In this document: positions 34,580 to 42,977 of the stretch, piece by piece
Numbering within the stretch: the stretch's first letter is position 1
Layout of the letters: each line of letters begins with the position of its first letter
NCBI GenBank assembly: GCA_017554335.1
Contig: JAFZIO010000073.1
Span: 1 to 64,000 of the forward strand
Direction: 5' to 3'
Length of the DNA: 64,000 bases
Source of the DNA: Bacteroidales bacterium
GTDB lineage: Bacteria; Bacteroidota; Bacteroidia; Bacteroidales; UBA932
The notes under the pieces: generated by a model
Seen by the model: the letters and a program-made list of their open reading frames with translations, nothing else
Told to the model about the DNA's origin: nothing
Databases searched by the model: none
Program-made: the position numbers and the translations under genes

Positions 34580-35407
34580 TTAATCAAGCAGTTCGAGGGC
34601 CTGTTCAAGGCTGATGGCCTCGGAAATGTCATATCCACCGTTGCGGGTGCGCCGTAGCGATCCCAGGAAGGCGCCGCTTCCGAGGGCCTCTCCCAGGTCG
34701 CGGGCGAGGGCCCGTATGTAGGTGCCCTTTGAGCAGTCGACTTTTATAAGTGCGTGCTTCAGTTCGCAGTCGCGCACGTCCGCCACGTTGATGCGGCCGC
34801 GTCCTTCGGTGGCGGGTATGGGCTCCGGGGCGTCAAAGCTCTCGTCGAAGCGCAGCAGCTCCAGCCCGTAAATGTTGATGATGGACGATTGCAGCACGTC
34901 CCCCGGGTCGAAGGCCTCTCCGCGCGCCTGCGCCTCCTTCAGCAGCTTGCGTGCCGTCTCGTAGGCGCGTACGCCGTCCACCGATTTGGCGCTGAAGAGG
35001 GGAGCGACCTGCCGCTGCTCGCCGACGAATTTGGGCAGCACGGCACGGACGGAGGCCTCGGTGACGCCGTCCAGCGGGCAGGTCCGGTCTATCGGTTTCT
35101 CCAGGTCGTAGGAAGGGGTGACGGCGCCGAAGCACACTCCTGCATGGTACTGCTTCTCAGAGGCTTGCAGCTCTTCGGCCCGACGGGTGGCGGGCCCGAT
35201 GCACACCAGCAGTATGCCGGTGGCCAGAGGGTCCAGGGTGCCTGCGTGCCCCACCTTCAGGTTCTTCTTCCCGAAGTGCCGGCACGCGGCCCATTTTATC
35301 TTGCGTACGAGGTCGGCGGAGGTCCAGCGGTACGGCTTGTCCACCGGCAGCACTATGCCGTCGGGGTAATCTGCGATGTCATGCGAAAGCGGACCGTATC
35401 CTGTCAT
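34580..35407 (-). CDS. truB: tRNA pseudouridine(55) synthase
   Basis: TruB converts U55 of the tRNA T-loop to pseudouridine. The N-terminus LPVDKPYRWTSADLVRKIK is the family start. The catalytic motif is GHAGTLDPLATGILLVCIG, with Asp as nucleophile. YDLEKPID and the later CSKGTYIRALARDLGEALG stretch complete the TruB_N domain. It is 275 residues, slightly shorter than average because the C-terminal PUA-type part is reduced. The start codon at 35407 lies inside the 27-bp repeat at 35402-35428, so the repeat supplies the first residues or the region just before the true start. Confidence 0.92.
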   Translation of the reverse strand: MTGYGPLSHDIADYPDGIVLPVDKPYRWTSADLVRKIKWAACRHFGKKNLKVGHAGTLDPLATGILLVCIGPATRRAEELQASEKQYHAGVCFGAVTPSYDLEKPIDRTCPLDGVTEASVRAVLPKFVGEQRQVAPLFSAKSVDGVRAYETARKLLKEAQARGEAFDPGDVLQSSIINIYGLELLRFDESFDAPEPIPATEGRGRINVADVRDCELKHALIKVDCSKGTYIRALARDLGEALGSGAFLGSLRRTRNGGYDISEAISLEQALELLD

Positions 35408-35428
35408 TCTGAGCGAAGCGAAGAATCT
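35402..35428 (+). repeat. 27-bp dispersed repeat between rpiB and truB
   Basis: Begins TGTCATTCTGAGCG and ends GAAGCGAAGAATCT. It differs by two substitutions from the copy in uvrA (8935-8961, opposite strand) and is related to the copy in pheT (48703-48730). It bridges the rpiB stop codon and the truB start codon, filling the whole intergenic gap. This is the nucleotide source of the CHPERSEGS / VILSEAKNL peptides seen when such repeats are translated. Confidence 0.8.
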
Positions 35429-35858
35429 ACTTCACCGGAATTTTCTCTATGCGGCGTGCGTGCCTGCCGCCGGCGAACTCGGTGGTGAGCCACTCTCGCA
35501 CCATGCTGACGCACATACGGTAACTGGCAAAGCGGGCCGGCATCACCAGCACGTTGGCGAGGTTGTGCTCCTTTACCAGATGGGCGATGGCGGTGTTCCA
35601 GGCCAGTCCGGCACGTATGCCCTGATGCTTGTTGAGGGTGATGGCCATGCCGTTGCCTGTGCCGCAAATGGCTATGCCCTTGTCCACTTCGCCCTTCTCC
35701 ACGGCGACTGCCAGGGGATGTGCGAAATCGGCGTAGTCGCATGAATCTTCGGTATTCGTGCCGAAGTTCACCACTTTGTAACCCTTGCCCTCAAGATACT
35801 TGACGAGCTTGTTCTTGTATTCCACGCCGGCGTGGTCGTTGCAGATGCCTATAGTCAT
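35427..35858 (-). CDS. rpiB: Ribose-5-phosphate isomerase B
   Basis: A 143-residue RpiB/LacA/LacB-family isomerase interconverting ribose 5-phosphate and ribulose 5-phosphate. Motifs: IGICNDHAGVEYK at the start (phosphate and substrate binding), YPDFA-type segment as YADFAHPLA, and catalytic ICGTGNGMAITLNKHQGIRAGL with the active Cys. The length fits the family. It overlaps the glycosyltransferase gene by 4 bases (ATGA) and is followed by truB. Its stop codon lies in the dispersed repeat. Confidence 0.92.
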   Translation of the reverse strand: MTIGICNDHAGVEYKNKLVKYLEGKGYKVVNFGTNTEDSCDYADFAHPLAVAVEKGEVDKGIAICGTGNGMAITLNKHQGIRAGLAWNTAIAHLVKEHNLANVLVMPARFASYRMCVSMVREWLTTEFAGGRHARRIEKIPVK

Positions 35859-36805
35859 AATTCTTCCTTTATGTTGTAAGTGTTGCGTTCAGGGGCGGAA
35901 CGGGCGATCATCTCTCCCAGCAGTCCTGCCAGGAACAGCATGACGCCCAGTACTACGGCCAGCAGGGCCAGGTAGAAGAGGGGCTGGTCCGTGACGGGAC
36001 GGAACCTGAATCCGTGGGCCTGCAGGACCAGTTTCTGAATGATTATCCAAACTGTTATTACGAAACCTGCGAGGAACATCAGCAGGCCGGTGGTGCCGAA
36101 GAAATGCATGGGCTTCTTGCCGAAGGCGCTCAGGAACCACAGGCTCTGGAGGTCCAGGAAGCCGTTTACAAAGCGCTCCAGGCCGAACTTGCTTTTGCCG
36201 TACTTGCGCTTTTCATGGTGCACCTCTTTCTCGCCTATGCGGGAGAAACCGGCATTCTTGGCGAGGTAGGGGATATAGCGGTGCATCTCGCCGTAAACCT
36301 CCACGCTCTTTACCACCTCGTTGCGGTACGCCTTCAGGCCGCAGTTCATGTCGTGCAGCTTGATGCCGGTGATGCGGCGGGCGGTGGCGTTGTAGAGTTT
36401 GGACGGCAGGTTCTTGGTGATGGCGTTGTCTTTGCGGTGCTTCTTCCATCCGCTCACCAGGTCGTAGCCGTCTTCCACTATCATGCGGCGGAGTTCCGGT
36501 ATCTCGGCGGGGTCGTCCTGCAGGTCGGCGTCCATGGTCACGACCACGTCGCCTTGTGCGCGCTCGAAGCCGCAGTAGAGGGCGGCCGACTTGCCGTAGT
36601 TGCGGCGGAAGCGCACCCCGTGCACGTTGGGGTCGGCGGCGGAGAGCTCCCGTATGCAGTCCCAGGAGCCGTCGGTGCTGCCGTCGTCTATCATCAGTAT
36701 CTCGTAGCTCCAGCCGTGCTCCTGCATGACTGCTGCGATCCGCTCGCGGAGCTCCGGCAGCGACTCCCGTTCGTTGAGCAGGGGAACTATGACGGAAATG
36801 TCCAT
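35855..36805 (-). CDS. Family 2 glycosyltransferase, membrane-anchored (ArnC/DPM1-like)
   Basis: A 316-residue GT-A enzyme: nucleotide-binding start SVIVPLLNERESLPELRERI, IDDGSTDGSW, metal-binding VTMDADLQDDPAEIP, and GLKAYRNEVVKSVEVYGEMHRYIP, as in polyprenyl-phosphate sugar transferases. Two C-terminal membrane helices (LLMFLAGFVITVWIIIQKLV; LFYLALLAVVLGVMLFLAGL) anchor it. The likely reaction is transfer of a sugar from a nucleotide donor to undecaprenyl phosphate at the inner face of the membrane. It is coupled to rpiB by a 4-base overlap and preceded 3 bases away by the DUF4199 gene. Confidence 0.88.
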   Translation of the reverse strand: MDISVIVPLLNERESLPELRERIAAVMQEHGWSYEILMIDDGSTDGSWDCIRELSAADPNVHGVRFRRNYGKSAALYCGFERAQGDVVVTMDADLQDDPAEIPELRRMIVEDGYDLVSGWKKHRKDNAITKNLPSKLYNATARRITGIKLHDMNCGLKAYRNEVVKSVEVYGEMHRYIPYLAKNAGFSRIGEKEVHHEKRKYGKSKFGLERFVNGFLDLQSLWFLSAFGKKPMHFFGTTGLLMFLAGFVITVWIIIQKLVLQAHGFRFRPVTDQPLFYLALLAVVLGVMLFLAGLLGEMIARSAPERNTYNIKEEL

Positions 36806-36808
36806 AAA

Positions 36809-37381
36809 TTATTGGTTGTCAGGGCCCATGGCCTGGTCAAAGGGGTTGCGGGAAGGGATGTTGCGGGAGAAGATGGCCGCCAGCACGGTTCCGAAGAGCC
36901 AGCACCATACAAGGTTGGCGAAGAAGGTGATGGTGGGCAGCTTGGGGGCGAGCTCCTTCATGCTGTCCAGCTGGTCGGCGGTGAGTACGTTCTCGTACAT
37001 CTCCAGGGCCGCATCCATGCTGTCCACGAACATGTCGGGCTGGATGAACAGCACCCATGCCAGGTAGAAGCCGGAATACAGCAGGGCGGAAAGCAGGGCG
37101 GTGGAACTGCCGAAACGGAAGCTCTCGCGGTTGGTGATTTCGCTGTTGCCCTCGGCGTACTTCAGCATGAAATGCTTCATCAGGCGTATGCAGATGACCA
37201 GCTTGGCCACCCAGAGAAGGACGTCGACTACGTTGATTACAGCGGCTCCTGCTCCGGATGCCTGTATTTTGCTCATGAGAGCGGTGCAAACCATGTAAAC
37301 TATGGAAACAAGGCCAAGTACGAGCCCGCTGCGGGCAGCCTCGTTCCAGAGGCTCTTTCTTTCGATCTCAATGTCTTTCAT
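36809..37381 (-). CDS. DUF4199 membrane protein
   Basis: The 190-residue protein has four hydrophobic segments (SGLVLGLVSIVYMVCTALM; VVDVLLWVAKLVICIRLM; STALLSALLYSGFYLAWVLF; ITFFANLVWCWLFGTVLAAIF), matching the Bacteroidota-specific DUF4199 family. This family is very often next to the same GT2 gene, as here (3-bp gap). Function is unknown; a role with the glycosyltransferase is inferred from context only. A minus-strand TATATTTG at 37393-37386 ends 4 bases before the start codon, implying a leaderless or very short-leader mRNA, or a slightly later start. Confidence 0.8.
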   Translation of the reverse strand: MKDIEIERKSLWNEAARSGLVLGLVSIVYMVCTALMSKIQASGAGAAVINVVDVLLWVAKLVICIRLMKHFMLKYAEGNSEITNRESFRFGSSTALLSALLYSGFYLAWVLFIQPDMFVDSMDAALEMYENVLTADQLDSMKELAPKLPTITFFANLVWCWLFGTVLAAIFSRNIPSRNPFDQAMGPDNQ

Positions 37382-37404
37382 ATTACAAATATAGATATTT
37401 TTTG

Positions 37405-37412
37405 TAACTTTG
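37405..37412 (+). promoter_or_regulatory. -7 box for the thrS-infC-rpmI-rplT operon
   Basis: TAACTTTG lies 24 bases before the thrS start in a 55-bp divergent gap shared with the DUF4199 promoter. No exact -33 element at normal distance. An in-frame stop at 37425-37427 prevents any upstream extension of thrS. Confidence 0.5.
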
Positions 37413-37436
37413 CAGATTGCAAATTAAAACTATTGT

Positions 37437-39224
37437 ATGTTAACTATAGCATTTACCGATGGCACCATCCGTCCCTGGGACGATGACGAGGCAAAACACA
37501 TCTTCTGGCATTCTTCAGCCCACCTTATGGCAGAGGCCCTCGAGGCCCTGTACCCCGGGGTGAAGTTCGGAGTGGGCCCCGCAGTAGAGACAGGATTCTA
37601 CTACGACGTAGACCTTGGCGACGCCCAGATCAGCGAGGCCGACCTGAAGAAGATAGAGGATAAAATGATTGAGCTGGCGCGCTCCAAAGAGACTTTCGAG
37701 CGCAGCGAGGTCTCCAAGGCCGACGCTCTCAAGTACTTCACCGAAAAGGGCGACCCCTACAAGGTGGAGCTAATCCACGACCTCGAGGACGGTACCATCA
37801 CTTTCTATAAGAACGGTTGCTTCACGGACCTGTGCCGCGGCCCTCACGTAAAGCACGTCGACGACATAAAGGCGGTGAAGCTCACCGCTATTGCCGGTGC
37901 CTACTGGAAGGGCGACCAGAACCGCCAGCAGCTTACCCGTATCTACGGCGTAACCTTCCCCAAGAAGAGCATGCTGGACGAGTATCTGCAGATGCTGGAA
38001 GAGGCCAAGAAGCGCGACCACCGCAAGCTGGGCAAGGAGATGGAACTCTTCACCTTCTCCAGCCGCGTGGGCCTCGGACTGCCCCTCTGGCTGCCCCGCG
38101 GCGCCGTCATGCGCAACATCCTGGAGAACTTCCTCCGCGTAAAGCAGGCCGAGATGGGCTACCTGCCCGTCGTGACCCCGCATATCGGCAGCAAGGAACT
38201 CTACGTGACCTCCGGCCACTATGCCAAGTACGGCAAGGATTCCTTCCAGCCCATACATACCCCGCAGGAGGGCGAGGAGTACATGCTCAAACCTATGAAC
38301 TGCCCCCACCACTGCGAGATTTTCCGCAGCGCACCCCGCTCCTACCGCGACCTGCCCCTCAGGTTCGCCGAGTTCGGCACCGTGTACCGTTACGAGCAGA
38401 GCGGTGAGCTCCACGGACTTACCCGCGTCCGCGGTTTCACCCAGGACGACGCCCACCTCTTCTGCCGCCCCGACCAGCTGCAGGAGGAGTTCGAGAAGGT
38501 CATCGACCTCATCCTCTACGTCTTCAAGACCCTGAAAATGACGGACTACATGGCCCAGGTGTCCCTGCGCGACCCCAAGAACAAGGAGAAGTACATAGGC
38601 ACCGACGAGCACTGGGATATGGCCGAGAAGGCTATTATCGAGGCAGCGGAGAAGAAGGGTCTCAAAACCGTCGTGGAACTCGGCGAGGCTGCATTCTACG
38701 GCCCCAAGCTGGACTTCATGGTAAAGGACGCCATCGGCCGCAAGTGGCAGCTCGGCACCATCCAGGTAGACTACAACCTGCCTGAGCGCTTCGACCTGGA
38801 GTTTACCGACGCAGACGGCAGCAAGCAGCGTCCCGTGATGATTCACCGCGCACCGTTCGGCTCCCTTGAGCGTTTCACCGCCGTGGTGCTCGAGCACACC
38901 GCCGGACACCTGCCCGTATGGCTCTCTCCGGATCAGGTCAAAGTGCTGCCAATCAGCGAAAAATACGCGGATTATGCAGAAAAAGTTTGTAATTTGCTGA
39001 AAAATTCCGATATTCGCGCCTCCATAGACTCTCGTAATGAGACACTTGGCAAGAGAATTCGCGAGATTTCCTTGCTGCGCGTGCCTGTAATTGCGATTGT
39101 CGGTGAAAAAGAGGCAACTGAAGGCACCGTCTCCGTAAGAAGGGAGGGTGTCGATCAGGGTGCCATGACTGTTGAACAATTTGTAAATTACATTAAAGCA
39201 GCGGTAGCTGAAGAATTAGCTTGA
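37437..39224 (+). CDS. thrS: Threonine-tRNA ligase lacking the TGS domain
   Basis: ThrRS charges tRNA-Thr. The second N-terminal (editing) domain begins almost at the start, [20 protein letters not shown], with the zinc-like HxxxH. The class II catalytic core has [28 protein letters not shown] (zinc Cys), [20 protein letters not shown] and the C-terminal anticodon domain ([17 protein letters not shown]). Usual ThrRS has about 60 TGS residues in front. Here only [14 protein letters not shown] remains before the editing domain, and an upstream in-frame stop shows the rest is absent. The length of 595 versus about 640 agrees. The infC start overlaps its stop (TGATG). Confidence 0.93.
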   Translation: MLTIAFTDGTIRPWDDDEAKHIFWHSSAHLMAEALEALYPGVKFGVGPAVETGFYYDVDLGDAQISEADLKKIEDKMIELARSKETFERSEVSKADALKYFTEKGDPYKVELIHDLEDGTITFYKNGCFTDLCRGPHVKHVDDIKAVKLTAIAGAYWKGDQNRQQLTRIYGVTFPKKSMLDEYLQMLEEAKKRDHRKLGKEMELFTFSSRVGLGLPLWLPRGAVMRNILENFLRVKQAEMGYLPVVTPHIGSKELYVTSGHYAKYGKDSFQPIHTPQEGEEYMLKPMNCPHHCEIFRSAPRSYRDLPLRFAEFGTVYRYEQSGELHGLTRVRGFTQDDAHLFCRPDQLQEEFEKVIDLILYVFKTLKMTDYMAQVSLRDPKNKEKYIGTDEHWDMAEKAIIEAAEKKGLKTVVELGEAAFYGPKLDFMVKDAIGRKWQLGTIQVDYNLPERFDLEFTDADGSKQRPVMIHRAPFGSLERFTAVVLEHTAGHLPVWLSPDQVKVLPISEKYADYAEKVCNLLKNSDIRASIDSRNETLGKRIREISLLRVPVIAIVGEKEATEGTVSVRREGVDQGAMTVEQFVNYIKAAVAEELA

Positions 39225-39814
39225 TGGCAGGACCATACAGACCAAAGCCGACCTACAAACCAGCAGGTCGCCGTCCGGACCCCAGAGGTCAGAAGAAGGA
39301 CGAGAACGAACTCAACATCAACGGGCAGATTACTGCTCCGCAGGTGAGACTCGTGGGAGAGAACATCCCCGAGCCGGGCATCTGGCCCATCGCAAAGGCG
39401 ATGGCTCTTGCCGACCAGCTTGAGCTCGACCTGGTTGAGATCAGCGCCAAGGCCGATCCTCCTGTATGCAAGATCCTGGATTACCAGAAGTATCTGTACC
39501 AGCAGCGCAAGAAGGCCAAGGAGATGAAGTCCAACGCCGCCAAGGTGGTCATCAAGGAAATACGTTTCGGCCCCAACACCGACGAGCACGACTTCCAGTT
39601 CAAGCTGAAGCATGCCCAGGAGTTCCTCCAGGAAGGTTCCAAGGTCAAGGCGTCCATATTCTTCCGTGGCCGTTCCATCATGTTCGCCGAGCAGGGCGAG
39701 AAGCAGCTTCTCCGTTTCGCGGTAGAGCTCGAGCCCTACGGACGCGCCGAGAACATGCCTACGCTGGAAGGCAAGCGCATGACCATGATGCTGGCCCCGC
39801 TGAAAAAGAAATAA
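39224..39814 (+). CDS. infC: Translation initiation factor IF-3
   Basis: IF-3 binds the 30S subunit and checks initiator tRNA pairing. After a basic 30-residue extension ([17 protein letters not shown]) comes the N-domain, NINGQITAPQVRLVGENI, then DLVEISAKADPPVCKILDYQK at the linker and the C-domain VVIKEIRFGPNTDEHDFQFK and KVKASIFFRGRSIMF. The ATG at 39224 overlaps the thrS stop by one base; a TTG one codon earlier is also possible. Classic IF-3 genes use rare start codons for autoregulation, which is not evident here. Part of the conserved thrS-infC-rpmI-rplT operon. Confidence 0.95.
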   Translation: MAGPYRPKPTYKPAGRRPDPRGQKKDENELNINGQITAPQVRLVGENIPEPGIWPIAKAMALADQLELDLVEISAKADPPVCKILDYQKYLYQQRKKAKEMKSNAAKVVIKEIRFGPNTDEHDFQFKLKHAQEFLQEGSKVKASIFFRGRSIMFAEQGEKQLLRFAVELEPYGRAENMPTLEGKRMTMMLAPLKKK

Positions 39815-39863
39815 ACCGTGTGATACGGTTAATATATTTATTAACAACTAATTATTTAAAACA

Positions 39864-40058
39864 ATGGCAAAGCTTAAAACCAACTCCGGTGCCAAAAAGC
39901 GTTTCACGCTTACCGGATCGGGAAAGATCAAGAGGAAGCATGCTTACCACAGCCACATCCTCACCAAGAAGACCAAGAAACGTAAAAGAAATCTCGACCA
40001 TTTCGCCCTTCTCGAGAAGGCCGATCAGGTGAGAGTAAAGGAAATGTTGGTTCTCTAA
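39864..40058 (+). CDS. rpmI: 50S ribosomal protein L35
   Basis: The 64-residue basic protein has the L35 signature [20 protein letters not shown] near the start and the [14 protein letters not shown] stretch. It assembles in the large subunit. A short hairpin (AACCGT...ACGGTT, about 39814-39829) lies in the 49-bp gap after infC, a possible attenuation or processing site in this operon, although too small for a known L20-binding leader. Confidence 0.96.
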   Translation: MAKLKTNSGAKKRFTLTGSGKIKRKHAYHSHILTKKTKKRKRNLDHFALLEKADQVRVKEMLVL

Positions 40059-40070
40059 AAGTATTGAATT

Positions 40071-40415
40071 ATGCCTAGATCAGTTAACTCAGTCGCTTCA
40101 CGCGCACGCCGCAAGAAGATTCTCAAGAGAACCCGCGGTAATTTCCTGTCAAGGAAAAATGTCTGGACAGTAGCAAAGAACACCTACGAGAAAGGTCTCA
40201 CCTATGCTTATCGTGACCGCAGGGCCAAGAAGCGCAATTTCCGCGCCCTTTGGATCCAGCGTATCAACGCAGCTGCCCGTCAGTACGGAATGTCCTATTC
40301 CCAGTTCATGGGCAAGCTCAACGCTCAGAACATCGGCCTCAACCGCAAGGTGCTCGCCGACCTGGCAATGAACAACCCCCAGGCGTTCGAAGCTATCATC
40401 AATTCTGTTAAATAA
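40071..40415 (+). CDS. rplT: 50S ribosomal protein L20
   Basis: A 114-residue protein with the L20 text [41 protein letters not shown] and the C-terminal [20 protein letters not shown]20 is needed early in 50S assembly and is an operon repressor in other bacteria. It is in the standard position after rpmI (12-bp gap). Confidence 0.97.
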   Translation: MPRSVNSVASRARRKKILKRTRGNFLSRKNVWTVAKNTYEKGLTYAYRDRRAKKRNFRALWIQRINAAARQYGMSYSQFMGKLNAQNIGLNRKVLADLAMNNPQAFEAIINSVK

Positions 40416-40427
40416 TTAGAGAGTTAA

Positions 40428-41585
40428 GTGAGCCCGAGGAAGAAGATCAGGACCAAGAGCAAGTTCCTGAACTGGATACTTGACTGGGTAGACGCCATAC
40501 TGTTCGCAGTGGTGGTGGTCACTCTCATCAACGTATTCTGGTTCCAGAGCTTCAAGATCCCTTCCTCCTCAATGGAAAGCAGCCTCTATACGGGAGACCA
40601 CCTGTTCGTCAGCAAGCTGACCTACGGTGCCCGCATGCCCATGACCCCTCTGACCATTCCCTTCACGCACAACGTCATCGGACGCAACGAGTCCTACTCG
40701 ACCGCCGTCCAGTGGAAGTACAAGCGCCTGCCGGGATTCAGGACGGTCCGCAAAGGAGACTGCGTAGTGTTCGGATTCCCCAACGGGGACACCGTTCTCA
40801 CCAAGGCTCCGGTAGAAGATTACCATGCTGTCGTGCGTTATATGGGACGCGATGCCGCAGTTGCTGCGCTGGGCCCCGTGATTGTACGCCCCATGGACAA
40901 GAAAGACCACTACGTAAAGCGTTGCGTCGCGGTTGCCGGAGATACTTTGGAAGTGCGTGACGGCCTCGTATGGGTGAACGGAGAGCAGCAGACCGTATGG
41001 CCCGGCGTCCAGTTGAGCTACAGGGTCGTGACTACCGGCAGGGAACTCAATCCCAAGGTGGTTGACCAGCTTGGACTCAACGTGAACGAGCTGCATTTCT
41101 CATCCGCCCTTCCCGGCTATCCCGAGCTGCCTCTGACGGCCGAGATGCTGGAGCAGGTTAAGGCGATGAAAAATGTGGTGAGCGTGGAACCGGTTCTCCA
41201 GACCGAATCTGCAGACTACAGGGAGATTTTCCCTTTCTCGCCGGACTACAGCTGGGCCAGGGATTCCTTCGGCCCGCTGTGGATACCCCGCAAGGGAGCC
41301 ACCGTCGAGATTACAGAAGCCAACATCCCTCTGTACGAGCGCATTATCCGCGATTACGAGCACTCAAGCGTAGAAGAAGCACTTTCCGCAGGCTCTTATA
41401 CTTTCAAGCAGGATTACTATTTCATGATGGGAGACAACAGGCACAATTCCCTGGACTCAAGGTACTGGGGCTTCGTTCCTGAAGATCACATAGTCGGTCG
41501 TCCGGCAGTGATTTGGCTCTCCACCGATGCGGGACGGCAATTCCCGAAAAACATAAGGTGGAACAGATTCTTCAAGTTTCTGTAA
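40428..41585 (+). CDS. lepB: Signal peptidase I
   Basis: A 385-residue membrane-anchored S26 peptidase that removes Sec/Tat signal peptides. The anchor helix is about residues 19-38 (DWVDAILFAVVVVTLINVFW). Box B is KIPSSSMESSL with catalytic Ser48 just before Met. The general base Lys164 is in DHYVKRCVAVAGDTLEV. Box E is MMGDNRHNSLDSRYWGFVPE. Between the catalytic boxes is a large insert (about 180-300), common in Bacteroidota LepB. The start is GTG at 40428, 12 bases after rplT, so it joins the ribosomal operon. Confidence 0.93.
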   Translation: MSPRKKIRTKSKFLNWILDWVDAILFAVVVVTLINVFWFQSFKIPSSSMESSLYTGDHLFVSKLTYGARMPMTPLTIPFTHNVIGRNESYSTAVQWKYKRLPGFRTVRKGDCVVFGFPNGDTVLTKAPVEDYHAVVRYMGRDAAVAALGPVIVRPMDKKDHYVKRCVAVAGDTLEVRDGLVWVNGEQQTVWPGVQLSYRVVTTGRELNPKVVDQLGLNVNELHFSSALPGYPELPLTAEMLEQVKAMKNVVSVEPVLQTESADYREIFPFSPDYSWARDSFGPLWIPRKGATVEITEANIPLYERIIRDYEHSSVEEALSAGSYTFKQDYYFMMGDNRHNSLDSRYWGFVPEDHIVGRPAVIWLSTDAGRQFPKNIRWNRFFKFL

Positions 41586-41622
41586 ACCCGCTTATAAGAA
41601 AACAATTAAAAATCAGATAATT

Positions 41623-41865
41623 ATGGCAAAAGTTTGTCAAGTGACAGGAAGGAAAAGGATGAAAGGCAACAATGTTGCCCATTCCAAACTCCGCACCAAG
41701 CGCGACTTCTCCCTCAACCTCAAGAACAAGAGGTTCTGGAGCGAGGAAGAGCAGAGGTACATTACCCTCAAGGTCTCATGCAAGGGCATGAGGATTATAG
41801 AGAAGAACGGTCTCGAGGCTACGCTTCGCGACGCTCAGAAGAAAGGACTTATTAACCTTGTTTAA
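41623..41865 (+). CDS. rpmB: 50S ribosomal protein L28
   Basis: An 80-residue L28 with [20 protein letters not shown] and [16 protein letters not shown], the family hallmarks. First gene of the Bacteroidota block rpmB-rpmG-DUF4295 that normally continues into ftsY. No own promoter was seen in the 37-bp gap after lepB. Confidence 0.96.
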   Translation: MAKVCQVTGRKRMKGNNVAHSKLRTKRDFSLNLKNKRFWSEEEQRYITLKVSCKGMRIIEKNGLEATLRDAQKKGLINLV

Positions 41866-41876
41866 TTTTTACGATT

Positions 41877-42065
41877 ATGGCAAAGAAAGCAAAAGGAAAC
41901 AGGGTGCAGGTCATCCTCGAGTGCACAGAGCAGAAAGCTTCCGGAGTACCGGGCATTTCCCGCTACATCACTACCAAGAATAAGAAGAACACCCCCGACC
42001 GTCTGGAGCGTAAGAAATACAACCCTTACCTGAAGAAGGTCACTGTTCACCGTGAAATCAAATAA
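41877..42065 (+). CDS. rpmG: 50S ribosomal protein L33
   Basis: A 62-residue L33: [40 protein letters not shown] and the [14 protein letters not shown] end. Only one Cys is present, so it is a zinc-free (C-) version of L33. It lies 11 bases after rpmB. Confidence 0.96.
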   Translation: MAKKAKGNRVQVILECTEQKASGVPGISRYITTKNKKNTPDRLERKKYNPYLKKVTVHREIK

Positions 42066-42083
42066 GTTATAGGAGATTAGATT

Positions 42084-42245
42084 ATGGCAAAGAAAGCCGT
42101 TGCAACCTTCGCTGCCAAGGCCGGTGCTAAGAGCATGGTCAAGTGCATCCGTATGGAGAAATCCCCCAAGACCGGCGCTTATGTTTTCACTGAGCAGCTG
42201 GTGGAAGCCGAGAAGGCTAAAGACTTCTTCGCAAACAAGAAGTAA
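42084..42245 (+). CDS. DUF4295 small basic protein
   Basis: A 53-residue protein beginning MAKKAVATFAAKAGAKSMVK and ending DFFANKK. It matches the Bacteroidota-only DUF4295 family, which sits directly after rpmG and is presumed to be a ribosome-associated protein. It is short and easily missed by gene callers. In most relatives ftsY follows immediately; here a terminator and about 5 kb of accessory DNA intervene. Confidence 0.92.
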   Translation: MAKKAVATFAAKAGAKSMVKCIRMEKSPKTGAYVFTEQLVEAEKAKDFFANKK

Positions 42246-42269
42246 GATACTTACGAGTAATTCAGAGAG

Positions 42270-42302
42270 GAGGTCGACTAAAAAAGGTCGGCCTCTTTTT
42301 TT
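42270..42302 (+). terminator. Terminator of the ribosomal protein operon
   Basis: Stem GAGGTCGAC / GTCGGCCTC (one G-T pair), loop TAAAAAAG, then seven T. Closes the rpmB-rpmG-DUF4295 unit before the inserted block. Confidence 0.88.
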
Positions 42303-42328
42303 GCGCCAGGCTCCGCTGCGGCGGCAGC

Positions 42329-42468
42329 TTGCCTCTGAGAGGACTCCGCTCACTTCGTTCGCTCCGGCCCCTCCCATCGTCATCTGCGTCATCGCTGCGC
42401 GATAACTTGCTGACGACGGGCCCCACCCCCTGCCCGTGTCCGGGGGTGGACACGCCTCTCAGAGGCAA
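42329..42468 (+). repeat. Mosaic element with 14-bp terminal inverted repeats
   Basis: TTGCCTCTGAGAGG at 42329-42342 is matched by its exact complement CCTCTCAGAGGCAA at 42455-42468. Inside are CACTTCGTTCGCTCCGGCCC, similar to part of the uvrA insert, and the hairpin GTGTCC-GGGGGT-GGACAC at 42436-42453, which shares stem and nearly the loop with 9016-9033. GC-rich flanks extend to about 42560 with more small hairpins (GCCGCCCGC...GCGGCGC). No ORF of its own. It looks like a non-autonomous, module-shuffled repeat. The rest of the 42303-42702 stretch has no gene; a hairpin GAGC...GCTC followed by T-rich sequence lies at 42683-42710. Confidence 0.7.
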
Positions 42469-42702
42469 CAGCCGCCCGCAATGCGGCGCCCCGGCGCATA
42501 AGATGGAGGCTCTGCCTCCAGCTTGGTCTGCGCCGGACGGCTTTTATCCCATTTTTGCCGGGTGACGTGACTCGGGAGACTCTCAGAATCACGTCACCAG
42601 CGGTTTTCGGCGCTTTTCTGCGAAATAATGCCAGCGACGTGATAAAATGGGGTGCGAGAGTCATTTCGCCAGGGTAAGACAGTAGAGCGCTTCGGCTCTC
42701 CT

Positions 42703-42734
42703 TTTGCTTTGTTGATAGTTTATTATTATATTTG
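42703..42734 (+). promoter_or_regulatory. Full consensus promoter of the leader-microprotein-M64 unit
   Basis: TTTG at 42703-42706 and TATATTTG at 42727-42734 with a 20-bp spacer. A perfect 7-bp hairpin, AGCGTCC-TGA-GGACGCT (42740-42756), begins at the expected transcription start. Confidence 0.75.
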
Positions 42735-42739
42735 TTGAA

Positions 42740-42977
42740 AGCGTCCTGAGGACGCTGTACATATTTGAGCGTTAAGCTTGTTCCGTTCCGGTGAGTCTGG
42801 AAAATTCAAAGTAAAGGCGGATATAGTGAGACGCTTGCATTGGCTGTATTGTGGGCTTCGGCTCCTAACATAGCAGTGTGAGCTAATCCCTTATCTTCTT
42901 TACAGGCCCTCCAGAGTCCACCGGAAGGATAAGACCGAGAGGCTCACACTTTATGTAACCACAACACTAACAATAGA
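42740..42977 (+). ncRNA. Candidate structured 5' leader RNA (unrecognised class)
   Basis: About 238 nt of non-coding sequence separate a consensus promoter from the microprotein gene. Visible folds: the 5' hairpin at 42740-42756; a UUCG-capped hairpin at about 42846-42868 (GGGC-TTCG-GCTC); a 9-bp perfect long stem AGTGTGAGC (42875-42883) with GCTCACACT (42942-42950); and nested in it CTTATCTT (42890-42897) with AAGGATAAG (42925-42933), eight pairs including one G-U. The inner loop holds CAGGCCCTCCAGAGTCCACC. No T-run terminator follows, so translation control or RNA processing is more likely than attenuation. I do not recognise it as a known riboswitch. Confidence 0.55.

Noticed and set aside
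39815-39863. L20-binding autoregulatory leader before rpmI
   Set aside because: The gap is only 49 bp with one weak hairpin, too small for the known L20 leader structures.
42303-42702. Small ORFs in the GC-rich repeat stretch after the ribosomal operon
   Set aside because: They consist of translated hairpin repeats with Arg/Ser/Pro-rich text and no start context; no gene is supported.
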